Source of the DNA: Streptomyces sp. LX-29
Lineage (GTDB): Bacteria; Actinomycetota; Actinomycetes; Streptomycetales; Streptomycetaceae
Length of the DNA stretch: 64,000 bases
Assembly: GCF_029541745.1 (NCBI RefSeq)
Contig: NZ_CP089746.1
Location: 682,001 to 746,000, forward strand
Direction of reading: 5' to 3'
Part shown: piece by piece, positions 44,670 to 54,208 of the stretch
Numbering within the stretch: the first letter of the stretch is position 1
Layout: each line of letters starts with the position of its first letter
Translations under genes and position numbers: made by a program
Notes under the pieces: generated by a model
Told to the model about the DNA's origin: nothing
The model's input: the letters and a program-made list of their open reading frames with translations, nothing else
Database searches by the model: none

Positions 44670-44831
44670 ATGCCGATGTCCGGATCCGCGAAAACGATGG
44701 CCGTGTGCACGGTGGGGGGACTGGTCGCGGTGACGGCCTACACCGTGACGCTCGGGAGCAACGGCTGGCTGTGGTTCGGCTGGGTGGTCGTGGCCCTGCT
44801 GACGGCGGGCGTGCTGGCGACCCGGGCCTGA
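44670..44831 (+). CDS. Small two-helix membrane protein
   Basis: A 53-residue protein with two hydrophobic segments (TMAVCTVGGLVAVTAYTVTL and WFGWVVVALLTAGVLATRA) separated by a short GSNGWL turn. A good ribosome site GAGGAGG lies seven bases before the ATG. It is 96 bp downstream of the CtaG-like gene and ends before a 17-bp stem terminator, so the two are probably cotranscribed. I do not know its function; a small subunit or accessory of the membrane protein upstream is conceivable. Confidence 0.75.
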   Translation: MPMSGSAKTMAVCTVGGLVAVTAYTVTLGSNGWLWFGWVVVALLTAGVLATRA

Positions 44832-44863
44832 GCCCACGGGGCACCCGAAGAGGAACGACGCAC

Positions 44864-44900
44864 GAAGGGGCGTACGCGGTGGAACCGCGTACGCCCCTTC
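44864..44900. terminator. Strong hairpin terminator
   Basis: Perfect 17-bp stem (GAAGGGGCGTACGCGGT 44864-44880, reverse complement 44884-44900), loop GGA. It closes the CtaG-like operon and faces the convergent antiporter operon. Confidence 0.92.
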
Positions 44901-45008
44901 ATACGTGGCGCGCCCGCCCCGCGGGGGGCGTGACGGGCCGGGGTCACCACGGGGGTCGGTCGGTCGCCCGAGTCGGGTGGGCGGGGTGTCGGCTCGGGTC
45001 GGTCGGGT

Positions 45009-45043
45009 CTCGGCTCGGCTCGGCTCGGCTCAACTCGGCTCGG
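45009..45043. repeat. CTCGG pentanucleotide repeat
   Basis: Six imperfect CTCGG units (four consecutive, then CTCAA, then two more) within a longer GTCGG/CTCGG-rich stretch just past the end of the antiporter gene. Slippage-prone simple sequence, not coding. Confidence 0.8.
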
Positions 45044-45052
45044 GGGGTGAGG

Positions 45053-46411
45053 TCAGTCGGGCAGCGCCGCGGAGGGGGCCGCCTCGCCCGACGGGGCGTC
45101 GCCCGCCGGGGCGTCAGCCGTCGGGCACTCGCCGACCGGTGGATCCGCGGCCGGCACCACATCGCCGGAGGATCCGGCCGGCGCCTCGCCGACCGGTGGG
45201 GCGGTACGGGCCGCGTCGGCGGCGGCCCCGTGGGCCGGAGTCGCGGCCGCCCCCGTGCGGCGGGCGGCGAACCAGGCGGCGGCCGGCTCGGTGTAGCGGG
45301 CGGTGAGCGGTCCGATGACGACCAGGATCAGCACATAGGCGGTGGCCAGCGGGCCGAGGGAGTCCTCGATGCCGGAACTCACCGCGAGCCCGGCGATGAC
45401 GATGGAGAACTCGCCCCGCGCCACCAGGGTGCCGCCCGCGCGCCACCGCCCCTTGACCCCGACCCCGGCCCGCCGGGCCGCCCAGTAGCCCGTGACGATC
45501 TTGGTGCCCGCGGTGACGAACGCGAGGGCGAGGGCGGGCAGCAGCACCGGCGGGATGCTCGCCGGGTCCGTGTGCAGGCCGAAGAAGACGAAGAACACCG
45601 CGGCGAACAGGTCCCGCAAGGGGCTGAGCAGCGTGTGGGCGCCCTCGGCCACCTCGCCGGAGAGCGCGATGCCGACGAGGAACGCGCCGACCGCCGCGGA
45701 GACCTGGAGCTGCTGGGCGATGCCGGCGACCAGCAGGGTCAGGCCCAGGACCACGAGCAGCAGCTTCTCCGGGTCGTCGCTGGAGACGAAGCGGGAGATG
45801 AGTCGCCCGTACCGGACGGCGACGAACAGCACCAGGCCCGCGACGCCGAGCGCGATGGCCAGGGTGACGCTGCCGGCGGCGAGGCCGACCCCCGCGAGCA
45901 GGGCGGTGACGATGGGCAGGTAGACCGCCATCGCCAGGTCCTCCAGGACCAGGACGCTCAGGATCACCGGTGTCTCGCGGTTGCCGACGCGTCCCAGGTC
46001 GCCGAGGACCTTGGCGATGACGCCCGAGGAGGAGATCCAGGTGACTCCGGCCAGCACCACGGCCGCCACCGGCCCCCAGCCCATCAGCAGCGCGGCCGCC
46101 GCGCCCGGCAGCGCGTTGAGGGTGAAGTCGACCAGCCCGGCCGGGTACTGGGTCCTGAGGTTGGAGACCAGATCGCTGGCGGTGTACTCCAGTCCGAGCA
46201 TCAGCAGCAGGAGGATCACGCCGATCTCGGCGCCGATCGCCACGAACTCCTCGCTCGTGCCCAGGGGCAGCAGGCCGCCCGTGCCGAAGGCCAGACCGGC
46301 CAGCAGGTAGAGCGGAATGGGGGAGAACTGGAAGCGGCCGGCCACCCGACCCAGCAGTCCCAGCCCGAGAATGATCGCGCCGAACTCGATGAGGAAGATC
46401 GCGGAGTGCAT
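45053..46411 (-). CDS. KhtU-like K+(cation)/H+ antiporter, CPA2 family
   Basis: A 452-residue CPA2-type antiporter with about 12 transmembrane segments: MHSAIFLIEFGAIILGLGLL at the N-terminus, LYLLAGLAFGTGGLLPLG, the family VLVLEDLAMAVYLP (the conserved Asp of the ion site), SAAVGAFLVGIALSG, LFAAVFFVFFGLHTDP and GTLVARGEFSIVIAGLA. The C-terminal 70 residues are a Pro/Ala/Glu-rich disordered tail with GEAPAGSSGD / GDAPSGEAAP repeats. The preceding gene, ending three bases upstream, encodes a TrkA_C-type regulatory subunit, as in Bacillus KhtTU. Confidence 0.92.
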   Translation of the reverse strand: MHSAIFLIEFGAIILGLGLLGRVAGRFQFSPIPLYLLAGLAFGTGGLLPLGTSEEFVAIGAEIGVILLLLMLGLEYTASDLVSNLRTQYPAGLVDFTLNALPGAAAALLMGWGPVAAVVLAGVTWISSSGVIAKVLGDLGRVGNRETPVILSVLVLEDLAMAVYLPIVTALLAGVGLAAGSVTLAIALGVAGLVLFVAVRYGRLISRFVSSDDPEKLLLVVLGLTLLVAGIAQQLQVSAAVGAFLVGIALSGEVAEGAHTLLSPLRDLFAAVFFVFFGLHTDPASIPPVLLPALALAFVTAGTKIVTGYWAARRAGVGVKGRWRAGGTLVARGEFSIVIAGLAVSSGIEDSLGPLATAYVLILVVIGPLTARYTEPAAAWFAARRTGAAATPAHGAAADAARTAPPVGEAPAGSSGDVVPAADPPVGECPTADAPAGDAPSGEAAPSAALPD

Positions 46412-46414
46412 CCG

Positions 46415-46885
46415 TCACTCCCGTCCGAGGATCGTCGCGGCCGCCTCGATGCCCTCCCGGGTGCCGACGACGATCAGCGTGTCGCCGCCGGCGAGCCGGA
46501 AGTCCGGCGCCGGGGAGGGGGTGGCCTCGGCCCGGCGCAGCACCGCCACCACCGAGGCGCCGGTCTCGGTGCGCAGACGCGTCTCCCCCAGCACCCGACC
46601 GTTCCAGTGGGAGTGCGCCGAGAGTTCGATCCGCTCGGCCACCAGCCCCAGATCGGTGGTGTGCAGCACGTTCGGGCTGTGGTGGGCCGGCATCAGCGCG
46701 TCGATCAGGGCGGCCGACTCCCCACCCGTCAGGCGCAGCGACTGGGCGCAGGCGTCCGGGTCGTCGGAGCGGTAGACGCTCACCGTGCGGGCGCCGTCGC
46801 GGTGCGCGATCACCGACAGATGGCGGTGCTCACGCGTGGTGAGGTCATATTGGACACCGATGCCGGGCAGGGGTGTGGCACTCAT
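46415..46885 (-). CDS. KhtT-like regulatory subunit with TrkA_C (RCK_C) domain
   Basis: A 156-residue protein. The N-terminal half (LPGIGVQYDLTTREHRHLSVIAHRDG, in part) is the KhtT-type domain and the C-terminal half a TrkA_C/RCK_C domain (LGETRLRTETGASVVAVLRR, FRLAGGDTLIVVGTREGIEA). RCK_C domains bind cyclic dinucleotides or other small ligands; KhtT is known to be c-di-AMP-responsive in Bacillus. The ATG at 46885 matches the family start. It is first in the operon and lies three bases from the antiporter gene. Confidence 0.9.
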   Translation of the reverse strand: MSATPLPGIGVQYDLTTREHRHLSVIAHRDGARTVSVYRSDDPDACAQSLRLTGGESAALIDALMPAHHSPNVLHTTDLGLVAERIELSAHSHWNGRVLGETRLRTETGASVVAVLRRAEATPSPAPDFRLAGGDTLIVVGTREGIEAAATILGRE

Positions 46886-47257
46886 CCGCGGAGCGGGCAC
46901 GGCCCGTCCTCCTTCGCGTCGATTCACATTCGCTACGTCGATCTCTTCGCCGACCTTCTCGCCGAAGGCGCGCCCCGCCCCGTCGCGAGGGCGGACACGC
47001 GGCGCCGCGGGGTGTGATCACCCGCGGCGAACCAGCCATGGTGCCATCTGGGAGCCGGGCGCGACATGGGTGCCAGCACGGATGGACAGGGCCTCGCGGA
47101 CGGGTCAAGCTGGTCCGGGGAGACAGGTCTCTCCGCAGGTCATAGGCGTGATCACGACGGTTTCCGCGGGGCCTGCGGCGGGTCCGGGACGGTGGCCCGG
47201 GGCCCGTGCGCGACGGAACGGCGAACGTGGGGACGGCCCACCGAAGGAGGCGGGACC
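46886..47257. other. 372-bp divergent promoter region, no gene seen
   Basis: Region between the KhtT-like gene and the kinase gene. It contains the short palindromes GTGATCAC (47016-47023) and CGTGATCACG (47147-47156). No ORF with a ribosome site is seen. Promoters for both directions are expected here. Confidence 0.5.
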
Positions 47258-48262
47258 ATGTCGCTGTTCTGGCGGATCTTCCTGCTCAACGCGGCGGTGC
47301 TGGTGGCGGCCGCGATGCTGCTGCTCGGGCCGGTGACGGTCTCGACCCCGGTGCTGGCGGGCGAGGCCCTGGTGATCGTAGCCGGGCTGGCCGCGATGCT
47401 CGTCGCCAACGCGGTGATCCTGCGGCTCGGCCTCGCGCCGCTGCACCGGCTGACCCGCGCCATGGCCGCCGTCGACCTGCTGCGCCCCGGTGCCCGGCCC
47501 GCCGTCACCGGTCCCGGTGAGATGGCCGCGCTGACCGCGACGTTCAACGCCATGCTGGACCGGCTGGAGAGCGAGCGCGCCACCAGCAGCGCCCGTGTGC
47601 TGTCCGCCCAGGAGGCCGAGCGACGGCGCATCGCCCGCGAGTTGCACGACGAGGTCGGCCAGACCCTCACCGCGGTGCTGCTCCAGCTCAAGCACGCCGC
47701 CGCCCAGGCGCCCGACCCGCTTCGGGAGGACCTGCGCCAGGCGCAGGAGACGACCCGCGCCAGCCTCGACGAGCTGCGCCGCATCGCGCGGCGGTTGCGC
47801 CCCGGCGTGCTCGAGGAGCTGGGCCTGCTCAGCGCACTGCGGGCGCTCGCCGCGGAGTTCGGCACGCCCGGCCTGACCGTGCGGCACCGGCTCGACCCCG
47901 ATGTGCCACCGCTGGCCGCGGAGACCGAGCTGGTGCTGTACCGCGTCGCCCAGGAGGGTCTCACCAACGCCGCGCGGCACGCGGGTGCCGACCGGGTGAC
48001 GCTGCGGCTGCGGACCGCGCCTCGGGGCGGGGTGGAACTCCTGGTCCTGGACGACGGCAAGGGCCTGGGTCCGGCCCCCGAGGGCGCCGGCATCCGCGGC
48101 ATGCGCGAGCGCGCCCTGCTCATCGGGGCGACCCTGACCGTGGGCGACGCTCCGGACGGCGGCGCCGAGGTGCGGCTCCTGGTGCCAGCCGCGGCGGCGG
48201 ACCCGAACCCCCGCCCCGGGGACGGCCGTCGGGCGTCCTTCGCCCCGGGAGAGGCCCCGTGA
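47258..48262 (+). CDS. NarL-type sensor histidine kinase (HisKA_3)
   Basis: A 334-residue kinase. Two transmembrane helices (FLLNAAVLVAAAMLLLG, ALVIVAGLAAMLVANAV) with only a very short external loop, a HAMP-like segment (LAPLHRLTRAMAAVDLLRPG), the phospho-accepting His130 in ERRRIARELHDEVGQTL, and HATPase_c motifs YRVAQEGLTNAARHAGA and LLVLDDGKGLGPAPEGAGIRGMRERA (each in part). With no sizeable extracytoplasmic domain, it probably senses membrane or cytosolic signals. The ATG at 47258 has AAGGAGG eight bases upstream. The stop overlaps the response regulator start by 4 bp. Confidence 0.93.
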   Translation: MSLFWRIFLLNAAVLVAAAMLLLGPVTVSTPVLAGEALVIVAGLAAMLVANAVILRLGLAPLHRLTRAMAAVDLLRPGARPAVTGPGEMAALTATFNAMLDRLESERATSSARVLSAQEAERRRIARELHDEVGQTLTAVLLQLKHAAAQAPDPLREDLRQAQETTRASLDELRRIARRLRPGVLEELGLLSALRALAAEFGTPGLTVRHRLDPDVPPLAAETELVLYRVAQEGLTNAARHAGADRVTLRLRTAPRGGVELLVLDDGKGLGPAPEGAGIRGMRERALLIGATLTVGDAPDGGAEVRLLVPAAAADPNPRPGDGRRASFAPGEAP

Positions 48263-48996
48263 CCACCCCATCGGACGGAACACCGCAGGCACCCACCGTT
48301 CGGGGGCCGGCCGTGCGGGGGCGGACGGCACAGGCGCCGGCCGCGCCGGCACCCGTCCGTATCCTGCTCGCCGACGACCACGCCCTGGTGCGTCGTGGCG
48401 TCCGGCTCATCCTGGACGACGAGCCCGACCTCACCGTCGTCGCGGAGGCCGACGACGGCGCGCGGGCCGTGGAGCTGGCCCGCACGGAGGGCGTCGACCT
48501 GGCCATCCTCGATATCGCCATGCCTCGGATGACCGGCCTCCAGGCCGCGCGCGAACTCTCCCGCCGTCGCCCGGAGCTGCGCATCCTGATCCTGACGATG
48601 TACGACAACGAGCAGTACTTCTTCGAGGCGCTCAGGGCCGGGGCCAGCGGATACGTGCTGAAGTCGGTCGCCGACCGGGACCTGGTGGAGGCGTGCCGGG
48701 CCGCCATGCGCGATGAGCCGTTCGTCTATCCGGGGGCCGTCACCGCCCTGGTGCGCGACTACCTCGACCGCCTCCGCCAGGGCGATCCGCTCCCCGCGCG
48801 GACCATCACCGACCGCGAGGAGGAGATCCTCAAGCTGGTCGCCGAGGGCCACACCTCGAAGGAGATCGCCGAGCTCCTGTTCATCAGCGCCAAGACGGTC
48901 GAGCGCCATCGCGCCAACCTGCTCCAGAAGCTGGGTCTCAAGGACCGTCTGGAGCTCACCCGTTACGCCATCCGGGCCGGGCTGATCGAGCCCTGA
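48259..48996 (+). CDS. NarL/FixJ-type response regulator
   Basis: A 245-residue regulator. A Pro/Ala-rich N-terminal extension of about 32 residues precedes the receiver domain: VRILLADDHALVRRGVRLIL, phospho-acceptor Asp85 in LAILDIAMPRMTGL, and GASGYVLKSVADRDL with the conserved Lys. The LuxR-type helix-turn-helix is at the C-terminus: ITDREEEILKLVAEGHTSKE, IAELLFISAKTVERHRANLL. GTG start, 4-bp overlap with the kinase. Its regulon is not apparent; the divergent antiporter operon is a possible target. Confidence 0.93.
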   Translation: MTTPSDGTPQAPTVRGPAVRGRTAQAPAAPAPVRILLADDHALVRRGVRLILDDEPDLTVVAEADDGARAVELARTEGVDLAILDIAMPRMTGLQAARELSRRRPELRILILTMYDNEQYFFEALRAGASGYVLKSVADRDLVEACRAAMRDEPFVYPGAVTALVRDYLDRLRQGDPLPARTITDREEEILKLVAEGHTSKEIAELLFISAKTVERHRANLLQKLGLKDRLELTRYAIRAGLIEP

Positions 48997-49051
48997 TCCG
49001 GGCGGGGCGGGCGGGGTCGGCGGCGGCCGACACGGGCCTGATCGGCGGTGG

Positions 49052-49080
49052 TTACAGCCGGCGACTCCGGCGCCTACACT
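49052..49080 (+). promoter_or_regulatory. Candidate sigma-HrdB-type promoter for the acyltransferase gene
   Basis: TTACAG (49052-49057) and TACACT (49075-49080) separated by 17 bp, placed 77 bp before the GTG start. The -10 fits TAnnnT; the -35 is weaker. Confidence 0.45.
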
Positions 49081-49157
49081 GACGCTCTCCGACAGGCCCT
49101 TCGACCTGGCGCGACGCAGCTTCTGAGCCGATTCGGTACCTAGTGGGGAGCGAACTC

Positions 49158-49925
49158 GTGTTCTACCTTCTGCTGAAGTACGTGTTCCTGGGTCCGCTGC
49201 TGAGGCTCGTGTTCCGACCTCGGATCGAGGGTCTGGAACACCTCCCGGCGGAGGGACCGGCGATCATCGCCGGCAACCACCTCTCGTTCTCCGATCACTT
49301 TCTGATGCCGGCGATCGCGCCACGGCGGATCACCTTCCTGGCGAAGTCCGAGTACTTCACCGGGAGCGGTCTCAAGGGCCGGCTGACCGCCGCCTTCTTC
49401 CGCGGCGCGGGACAGATCCCGGTCGACCGCAGCGGCGGCACCGCCTCCCAGGCGGCGCTGCGCTCCGGTCTGGCGGTGCTGGCCAAGGGCAGACTGCTGG
49501 GCATCTATCCGGAGGGCACCCGCTCGCACGACGGACGGCTGTACAAGGGGCGCACCGGGGTGGCCGCGATGGCGCTCGCGGCGGGGGCGCCGGTGGTGCC
49601 CTGCGCCATGGTGGGCACCTTCGAGATCCAGCCGCCCGGGCGCCTGGTGCCGCGGGTGCGCCGGGTGACGATCCGCTTCGGGGAGCCGCTGGACTTCTCG
49701 CGGTACGCGGGGATGGAGCGGGAGCGCGCGGTGCTGCGCGCCATCACCGACGAGATCATGTACGAGATCCTGCGACTCTCCGAACAGGAGTACGTCGACC
49801 GCTACGCCTCCGAGGTCAAGGCCGAACAGGCCGCCGCCACCCGGCACTTCCCGCGCGTGCGGCAGCGGGACCACGGGGCCGGCTCCGCGGGCGCGGAGGA
49901 GCACGCCGGTTCCGAGGCCGCGTAG
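49158..49925 (+). CDS. 1-acyl-sn-glycerol-3-phosphate acyltransferase (PlsC family)
   Basis: A 255-residue membrane-associated acyltransferase of phospholipid synthesis. Motifs: IIAGNHLSFSDHFLMP (NHx4D catalytic motif), GAGQIPVDRSGG, LLGIYPEGTRSHDGRLYKG (EGTRS glycerol-phosphate motif) and GAPVVPCAMVGTFEIQPPG. A hydrophobic N-terminal helix (FYLLLKYVFLGPLLRLVF) could sit in the membrane. The start at GTG 49158 is preferred over GTG 49143 because GGGGAG lies seven bases upstream of it. The C-terminal 40 residues are a charged tail. Confidence 0.93.
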   Translation: MFYLLLKYVFLGPLLRLVFRPRIEGLEHLPAEGPAIIAGNHLSFSDHFLMPAIAPRRITFLAKSEYFTGSGLKGRLTAAFFRGAGQIPVDRSGGTASQAALRSGLAVLAKGRLLGIYPEGTRSHDGRLYKGRTGVAAMALAAGAPVVPCAMVGTFEIQPPGRLVPRVRRVTIRFGEPLDFSRYAGMERERAVLRAITDEIMYEILRLSEQEYVDRYASEVKAEQAAATRHFPRVRQRDHGAGSAGAEEHAGSEAA

Positions 49926-50006
49926 GGGGCGCCGCGGCCCGGTAAATCCCTCGCGTCGTGATCATCCTGTCCGTAGCCTCTCAACCGATATGACGGAGGT
50001 TGAGAC

Positions 50007-50828
50007 ATGAGCGCGCGACTGCGCGGCATCGCCCAGGAGACCGAGCGCATCGTCGCGGCGGGTGGCTATCGGGCACGGGGCGGACGCGAGGTGCGGCTCG
50101 CGGAACAGATCGCCCACGCAGCCGACGGGACGCGGTTGTACGGGCCGGGACCGGTGGAGTGCGCGCCGCGCGCGGAGTGGACCACCGGGTTCGAGGTGAC
50201 GGCGGAGAGCAGCCTGGAGGCGGCGCGCCGGCTGGTGACGGAGGACGCGGCGAGCCCGGTGGCGGTGCTCAACTTCGCCTCCGCGCGCAACCCGGGCGGT
50301 GGCTTCCTCAACGGGGCGCAGGCTCAGGAGGAGGCGCTGTGCCGGGCCTCGGCGCTGTACACGTGTGTGCGGCGGGCGCCGGAGTTCTACGCCGCGCACC
50401 GCGCGGACCCCAGCCCCTTCTACAGCGACCGGGTCATCCACTCCCCCGCCGTCCCGGTCTTCCGCGACGACCGGGGCGCGCTGCTGGACGAGCCGTACGC
50501 GGTGGGCTTCCTGACCTCCCCGGCGCCGAACGCGGGGGTGATCGCACGGCGTGACCCGGCGGCGGTACGGCGGGTTCCGGCCGCGCTGGCGGCGCGCGCC
50601 GAGCGGGTGCTGGAGGTGGCGGCCGCGCACGGATATCCGCGGCTGGTGCTGGGCGCCTGGGGCTGCGGGGTCTTCGGGAACGACCCGGCACAGGTGGCCG
50701 CCGCGTTCCGGGCCCATCTGACCGGCTCCGGCCGGTTCGCCGGCCACTTCGAGCGGGTGGTGTTCGGGGTGTTGGACCGCCGGGCGGACTCCCCGACCCG
50801 GGCGGCGTTCGCCAAGGCGTTCTCCTGA
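50007..50828 (+). CDS. Bacterial-type poly(ADP-ribose) glycohydrolase (TIGR02452 / DUF2263)
   Basis: A 273-residue protein of the family that includes the bacterial PARG of Thermomonospora curvata. The PARG signature GGG-x6-8-QEE is present as NPGGGFLNGAQAQEEA (Gly97-99, Gln107-Glu108-Glu109), with the second Glu as predicted catalytic acid. Other family segments: VLNFASARNPGGGF, ALYTCVRRAPEFYAAHR, YSDRVIHSPAVPVFRDD and VLGAWGCGVFGNDPAQVA, the macro-fold phosphate loop. It would cleave ADP-ribose polymers or ADP-ribose-protein/DNA bonds. No PARP-like gene is visible nearby. GAGG-like site (ACGGAGG) upstream of the ATG. Terminated by a bidirectional hairpin. Confidence 0.88.
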   Translation: MSARLRGIAQETERIVAAGGYRARGGREVRLAEQIAHAADGTRLYGPGPVECAPRAEWTTGFEVTAESSLEAARRLVTEDAASPVAVLNFASARNPGGGFLNGAQAQEEALCRASALYTCVRRAPEFYAAHRADPSPFYSDRVIHSPAVPVFRDDRGALLDEPYAVGFLTSPAPNAGVIARRDPAAVRRVPAALAARAERVLEVAAAHGYPRLVLGAWGCGVFGNDPAQVAAAFRAHLTGSGRFAGHFERVVFGVLDRRADSPTRAAFAKAFS

Positions 50829-50888
50829 CGGTGCGTCGGGTGCCGACGGGGCACCGGTGACGCCGGGGCCGATGTCCGGATGACAAGG

Positions 50889-50931
50889 GGCGGCGCCCCG
50901 TTCCCCTCCGTGTGGGGAACGGGGCGCCGCC
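50889..50931. terminator. Bidirectional hairpin terminator
   Basis: Perfect 18-bp stem (GGCGGCGCCCCGTTCCCC 50889-50906, reverse complement 50914-50931), 7-nt loop, between the convergent PARG and tripeptidyl aminopeptidase genes. Confidence 0.92.
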
Positions 50932-50957
50932 GTCTGTGTGGGCGTCAGCTCACCGCG

Positions 50958-52559
50958 TCACTTGGTGGCGGGCTTCGGGGTGGCGTGCGGGGCGCACGTC
51001 ACGTCCTTGGAGTCCACCTTGCCCTTGAGCAGGTAGGCGTCGACACGGTCGTTGATGCAGGGGTTGACCAGACCGGTCACACCGTGCGAGCCGGCGTTCT
51101 TCTCGGTGATCAAGCGCGAGCCCTTGATCCGCTTGTGCAGCTCGACGGCGCCCTCGTACGGGGTGGCGGCGTCACGCGTGGCCTGGACGATCAGGATCGG
51201 CTTGATGTTCTTGCCGGCCTTGACCTCCAGCGGGGTGTGCTGCTTGGCACCCCAGGTGGCGCACGGCAGGTTCATCCAGGCGTTCGACCAGGTCAGGAAC
51301 GGGTACTTCTTGTGGAGCTCGGTGTTGTCCCGGTCCCACTTCTTCCAGCTGGTGGGCCACTTGGCGTCGGCGCACTCGACCGCGGTGTACACCGCGTTGC
51401 TGTTCTCCGAGGCGATGTTGCCCGCGAGGTCGGTCATGTCGGGGGCGGCGGCCTCGATCAGCGGCTTCTCGTCACCGGCGAGGTAGGCGCTCCACGCCTC
51501 GGCGACGGTGGTCCAGGCCGAGTCGTAGTAGGGCGCGCTCTGGAAGAAGCCGAGCAGCTCGGCCGGGCCGACCACGCCGCCGATGGGCTTCTTCTTGGCG
51601 GTCGCGCGCAGCTTCTCCCACTGCTTCTGGACCTTGGCCGGGGTGTTGCCGATGTGGTAGGCGGCGTCGTTCTTGGCGAGCCACTTCTTCCAGTCGTTCC
51701 AGCGCATCTCGAAGGCGACGTCCTGGTCCAGGTTGGCCTGGTACCAGATCTTCTCCTTGGAGGGGTTGACCACGCTGTCGACGATCAGCCGGCGCACATG
51801 GGTCGGGAACAGCGTCGCGTAGACGCCGCCGATGTAGGTGCCGTAGGAGACGCCGAGGTAGTTGAGCTTCTTGTCACCGAGCGCGGCGCGGATGACGTCG
51901 ATGTCGCGGGCGGTGTTCGGCGTGGTCATGTGCGGCAGCATCCAGCCGCTGCGCTTCTTGCAGCCGTCCGCGTACTGGCGGGCCAGCTTGCGCTGGACGC
52001 TCTTGTCGGCCTCGCTGTCCGGCACCGGGTCGAGCTTGGGCGCCTTGACGAAGTCCTGCGGGTCGACGCAGGAGATCGGCGTGGAGTGGCCGACACCGCG
52101 CGGGTCGAAGCCGACGAAGTCGTAGGCCTCGGCGGTCTTGGTCCACAGCGGGTTCTTGGTCGTGACCCGCTTCGGGAACCGCATGCCGGAGCCGCCGGGG
52201 CCGCCCGGGTTGTAGATGAGCGAGCCCTGGCGCTGCGCCTTCGTACCGGTGGCACGGGCGCGGTCGACCGCGATCTTGATCTTGCGGCCGTCGGGCTTGG
52301 CGTAGTCCAGCGGGACGGTCACCCAGCCACACTGGATCGGCTTCTCCAGGGCCCAGTCGGCCGGGCAGTCCTGCCACTTGACGCCCGCCTTGGCGGCCCG
52401 CTCAGCGGCGATCTTCACGCCCTTGGCCTCGGCGGCACCGCCCGGCACGGACTGGGCCGTGCCGGCGCTCGCGTTCGCCGAGGGAGCGGCCAGCGCCCCC
52501 GCTATCAGCACGCCGGTCACGACGGTGCCGGCCGTGCCGAACATCGCAGTACGTCTCAC
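50958..52559 (-). CDS. tap: Secreted tripeptidyl aminopeptidase (S33 alpha/beta hydrolase)
   Basis: A 533-residue secreted serine peptidase of the Streptomyces Tap/Slp group, which removes N-terminal tripeptides. A signal peptide (RRTAMFGTAGTVVTGVLIAG, in part, with cleavage near ANASA) is followed by VPLDYAKPDG, YNPGGPGGSGM (oxyanion HGGP-like), FDPRGVGHSTPI, the nucleophile elbow LGVSYGTYIGG (Ser238), the catalytic Asp in ATRDAATPYEGA and His in NAGSHGVTGL. Cysteines near the C-terminus suggest disulfides. The GTG at 52559 has a GGAGGGGGA stretch upstream. It lies 110 bp downstream of ureD on the same strand; the Tap-urease neighbourhood appears conserved in Streptomyces. Confidence 0.92.
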   Translation of the reverse strand: MRRTAMFGTAGTVVTGVLIAGALAAPSANASAGTAQSVPGGAAEAKGVKIAAERAAKAGVKWQDCPADWALEKPIQCGWVTVPLDYAKPDGRKIKIAVDRARATGTKAQRQGSLIYNPGGPGGSGMRFPKRVTTKNPLWTKTAEAYDFVGFDPRGVGHSTPISCVDPQDFVKAPKLDPVPDSEADKSVQRKLARQYADGCKKRSGWMLPHMTTPNTARDIDVIRAALGDKKLNYLGVSYGTYIGGVYATLFPTHVRRLIVDSVVNPSKEKIWYQANLDQDVAFEMRWNDWKKWLAKNDAAYHIGNTPAKVQKQWEKLRATAKKKPIGGVVGPAELLGFFQSAPYYDSAWTTVAEAWSAYLAGDEKPLIEAAAPDMTDLAGNIASENSNAVYTAVECADAKWPTSWKKWDRDNTELHKKYPFLTWSNAWMNLPCATWGAKQHTPLEVKAGKNIKPILIVQATRDAATPYEGAVELHKRIKGSRLITEKNAGSHGVTGLVNPCINDRVDAYLLKGKVDSKDVTCAPHATPKPATK

Positions 52560-52669
52560 GTGGAGATTTCCCCCTCCATGGTGCGCCGCTCAAGGCGACG
52601 AAATCACGTGGTTGCACGAGGATCCTCGCGCCTCTGATATCCCTCAGTACAGGTCAAACAGGGATTTCT

Positions 52670-53466
52670 TTACCAAGCTGTGAGCTCGAACGCCTGGTTG
52701 AGCAGCCCGCGCAGCGCCAGCGCGTCCGGCGCGACCGCGGTGACCAGCAGCGCCGGCCCGGCCAGCGGGGTCACCACGGCGGTCTCCCCGAGCGGCACGA
52801 CGGCGGGCGGCCGGTCCGCCAAGGCCGGGTCGACGACGAGCAATTGTCCCACGGCCCGGTGGCCGCCGAGCACCGCGCCGCCGTCCCAGCCGGGCACCCC
52901 GGGACCGTACCGCAGTTCCTGGTCGAGCAGGGGACGCCCCCCGTGGTGGACGGTCAGCCGGCTGGCCAGCCGCCCCGGTTCCTCGCCGGACCGGCCCAGC
53001 ACCTGCTCCTCGCGGAGCACGAGACGGGCGGTGGGGGCGAGTTCGACCCGGGTGGTCAGCCGCAGGTCGCTGCCTCGCGCGGAGATCAGCGGTTCGGGGA
53101 GCCAACGTAGCGCAGCGCCGTCGCCCACGGACAGCCGGGTGTCGTAGCCGGCGGGGTCGGGGCACCGGCCGGGCAGCGCGATCGTGGCCGCGGTGGTGGT
53201 GAAGCGCAGCGCGGCGCCGGGCTCGACGGTCGCGGCGAGCTCCAGCCGGTCACCGCCCAGCGGCGCGCTCATGGCCCCGACCAGGCTCACCCGGGCCTCG
53301 CGTCCCCGGGCACCGGTCCGCCGGAGCGCGAACGGCGCCTGGCCGGCCAGCGTCGGCAGCCGGGTGCCGCCGCGTCCGTCGGGCGCGGCGACCACCCGGG
53401 CGGCGGCCCGCACGCCCGGCCCGGCCGTGCTCCCGAGCGGGGTGGAGGCCCCGGGCGCGAGGGTCG

Positions 53467-53470
<4 letters not shown>
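52670..53470 (-). CDS. ureD: Urease accessory protein UreD
   Basis: A 266-residue UreD/UreH. It acts with UreF and UreG in nickel insertion into urease. The family beta-sheet signatures are visible: [20 protein letters not shown] (in part), [20 protein letters not shown], and the C-terminal [20 protein letters not shown], though sequence conservation in UreD is generally low. The GTG start overlaps the ureG stop by 4 bp. The protein ends at a TAA codon. It is the last gene of the urease operon. Confidence 0.88.
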
Positions 53471-54159
<689 letters not shown>

Positions 54160-54208
54160 GACGGCTCCAGGGTGGGGGTGTCACGGCCGGCGGCGCGCCG
54201 GCCGCGGG

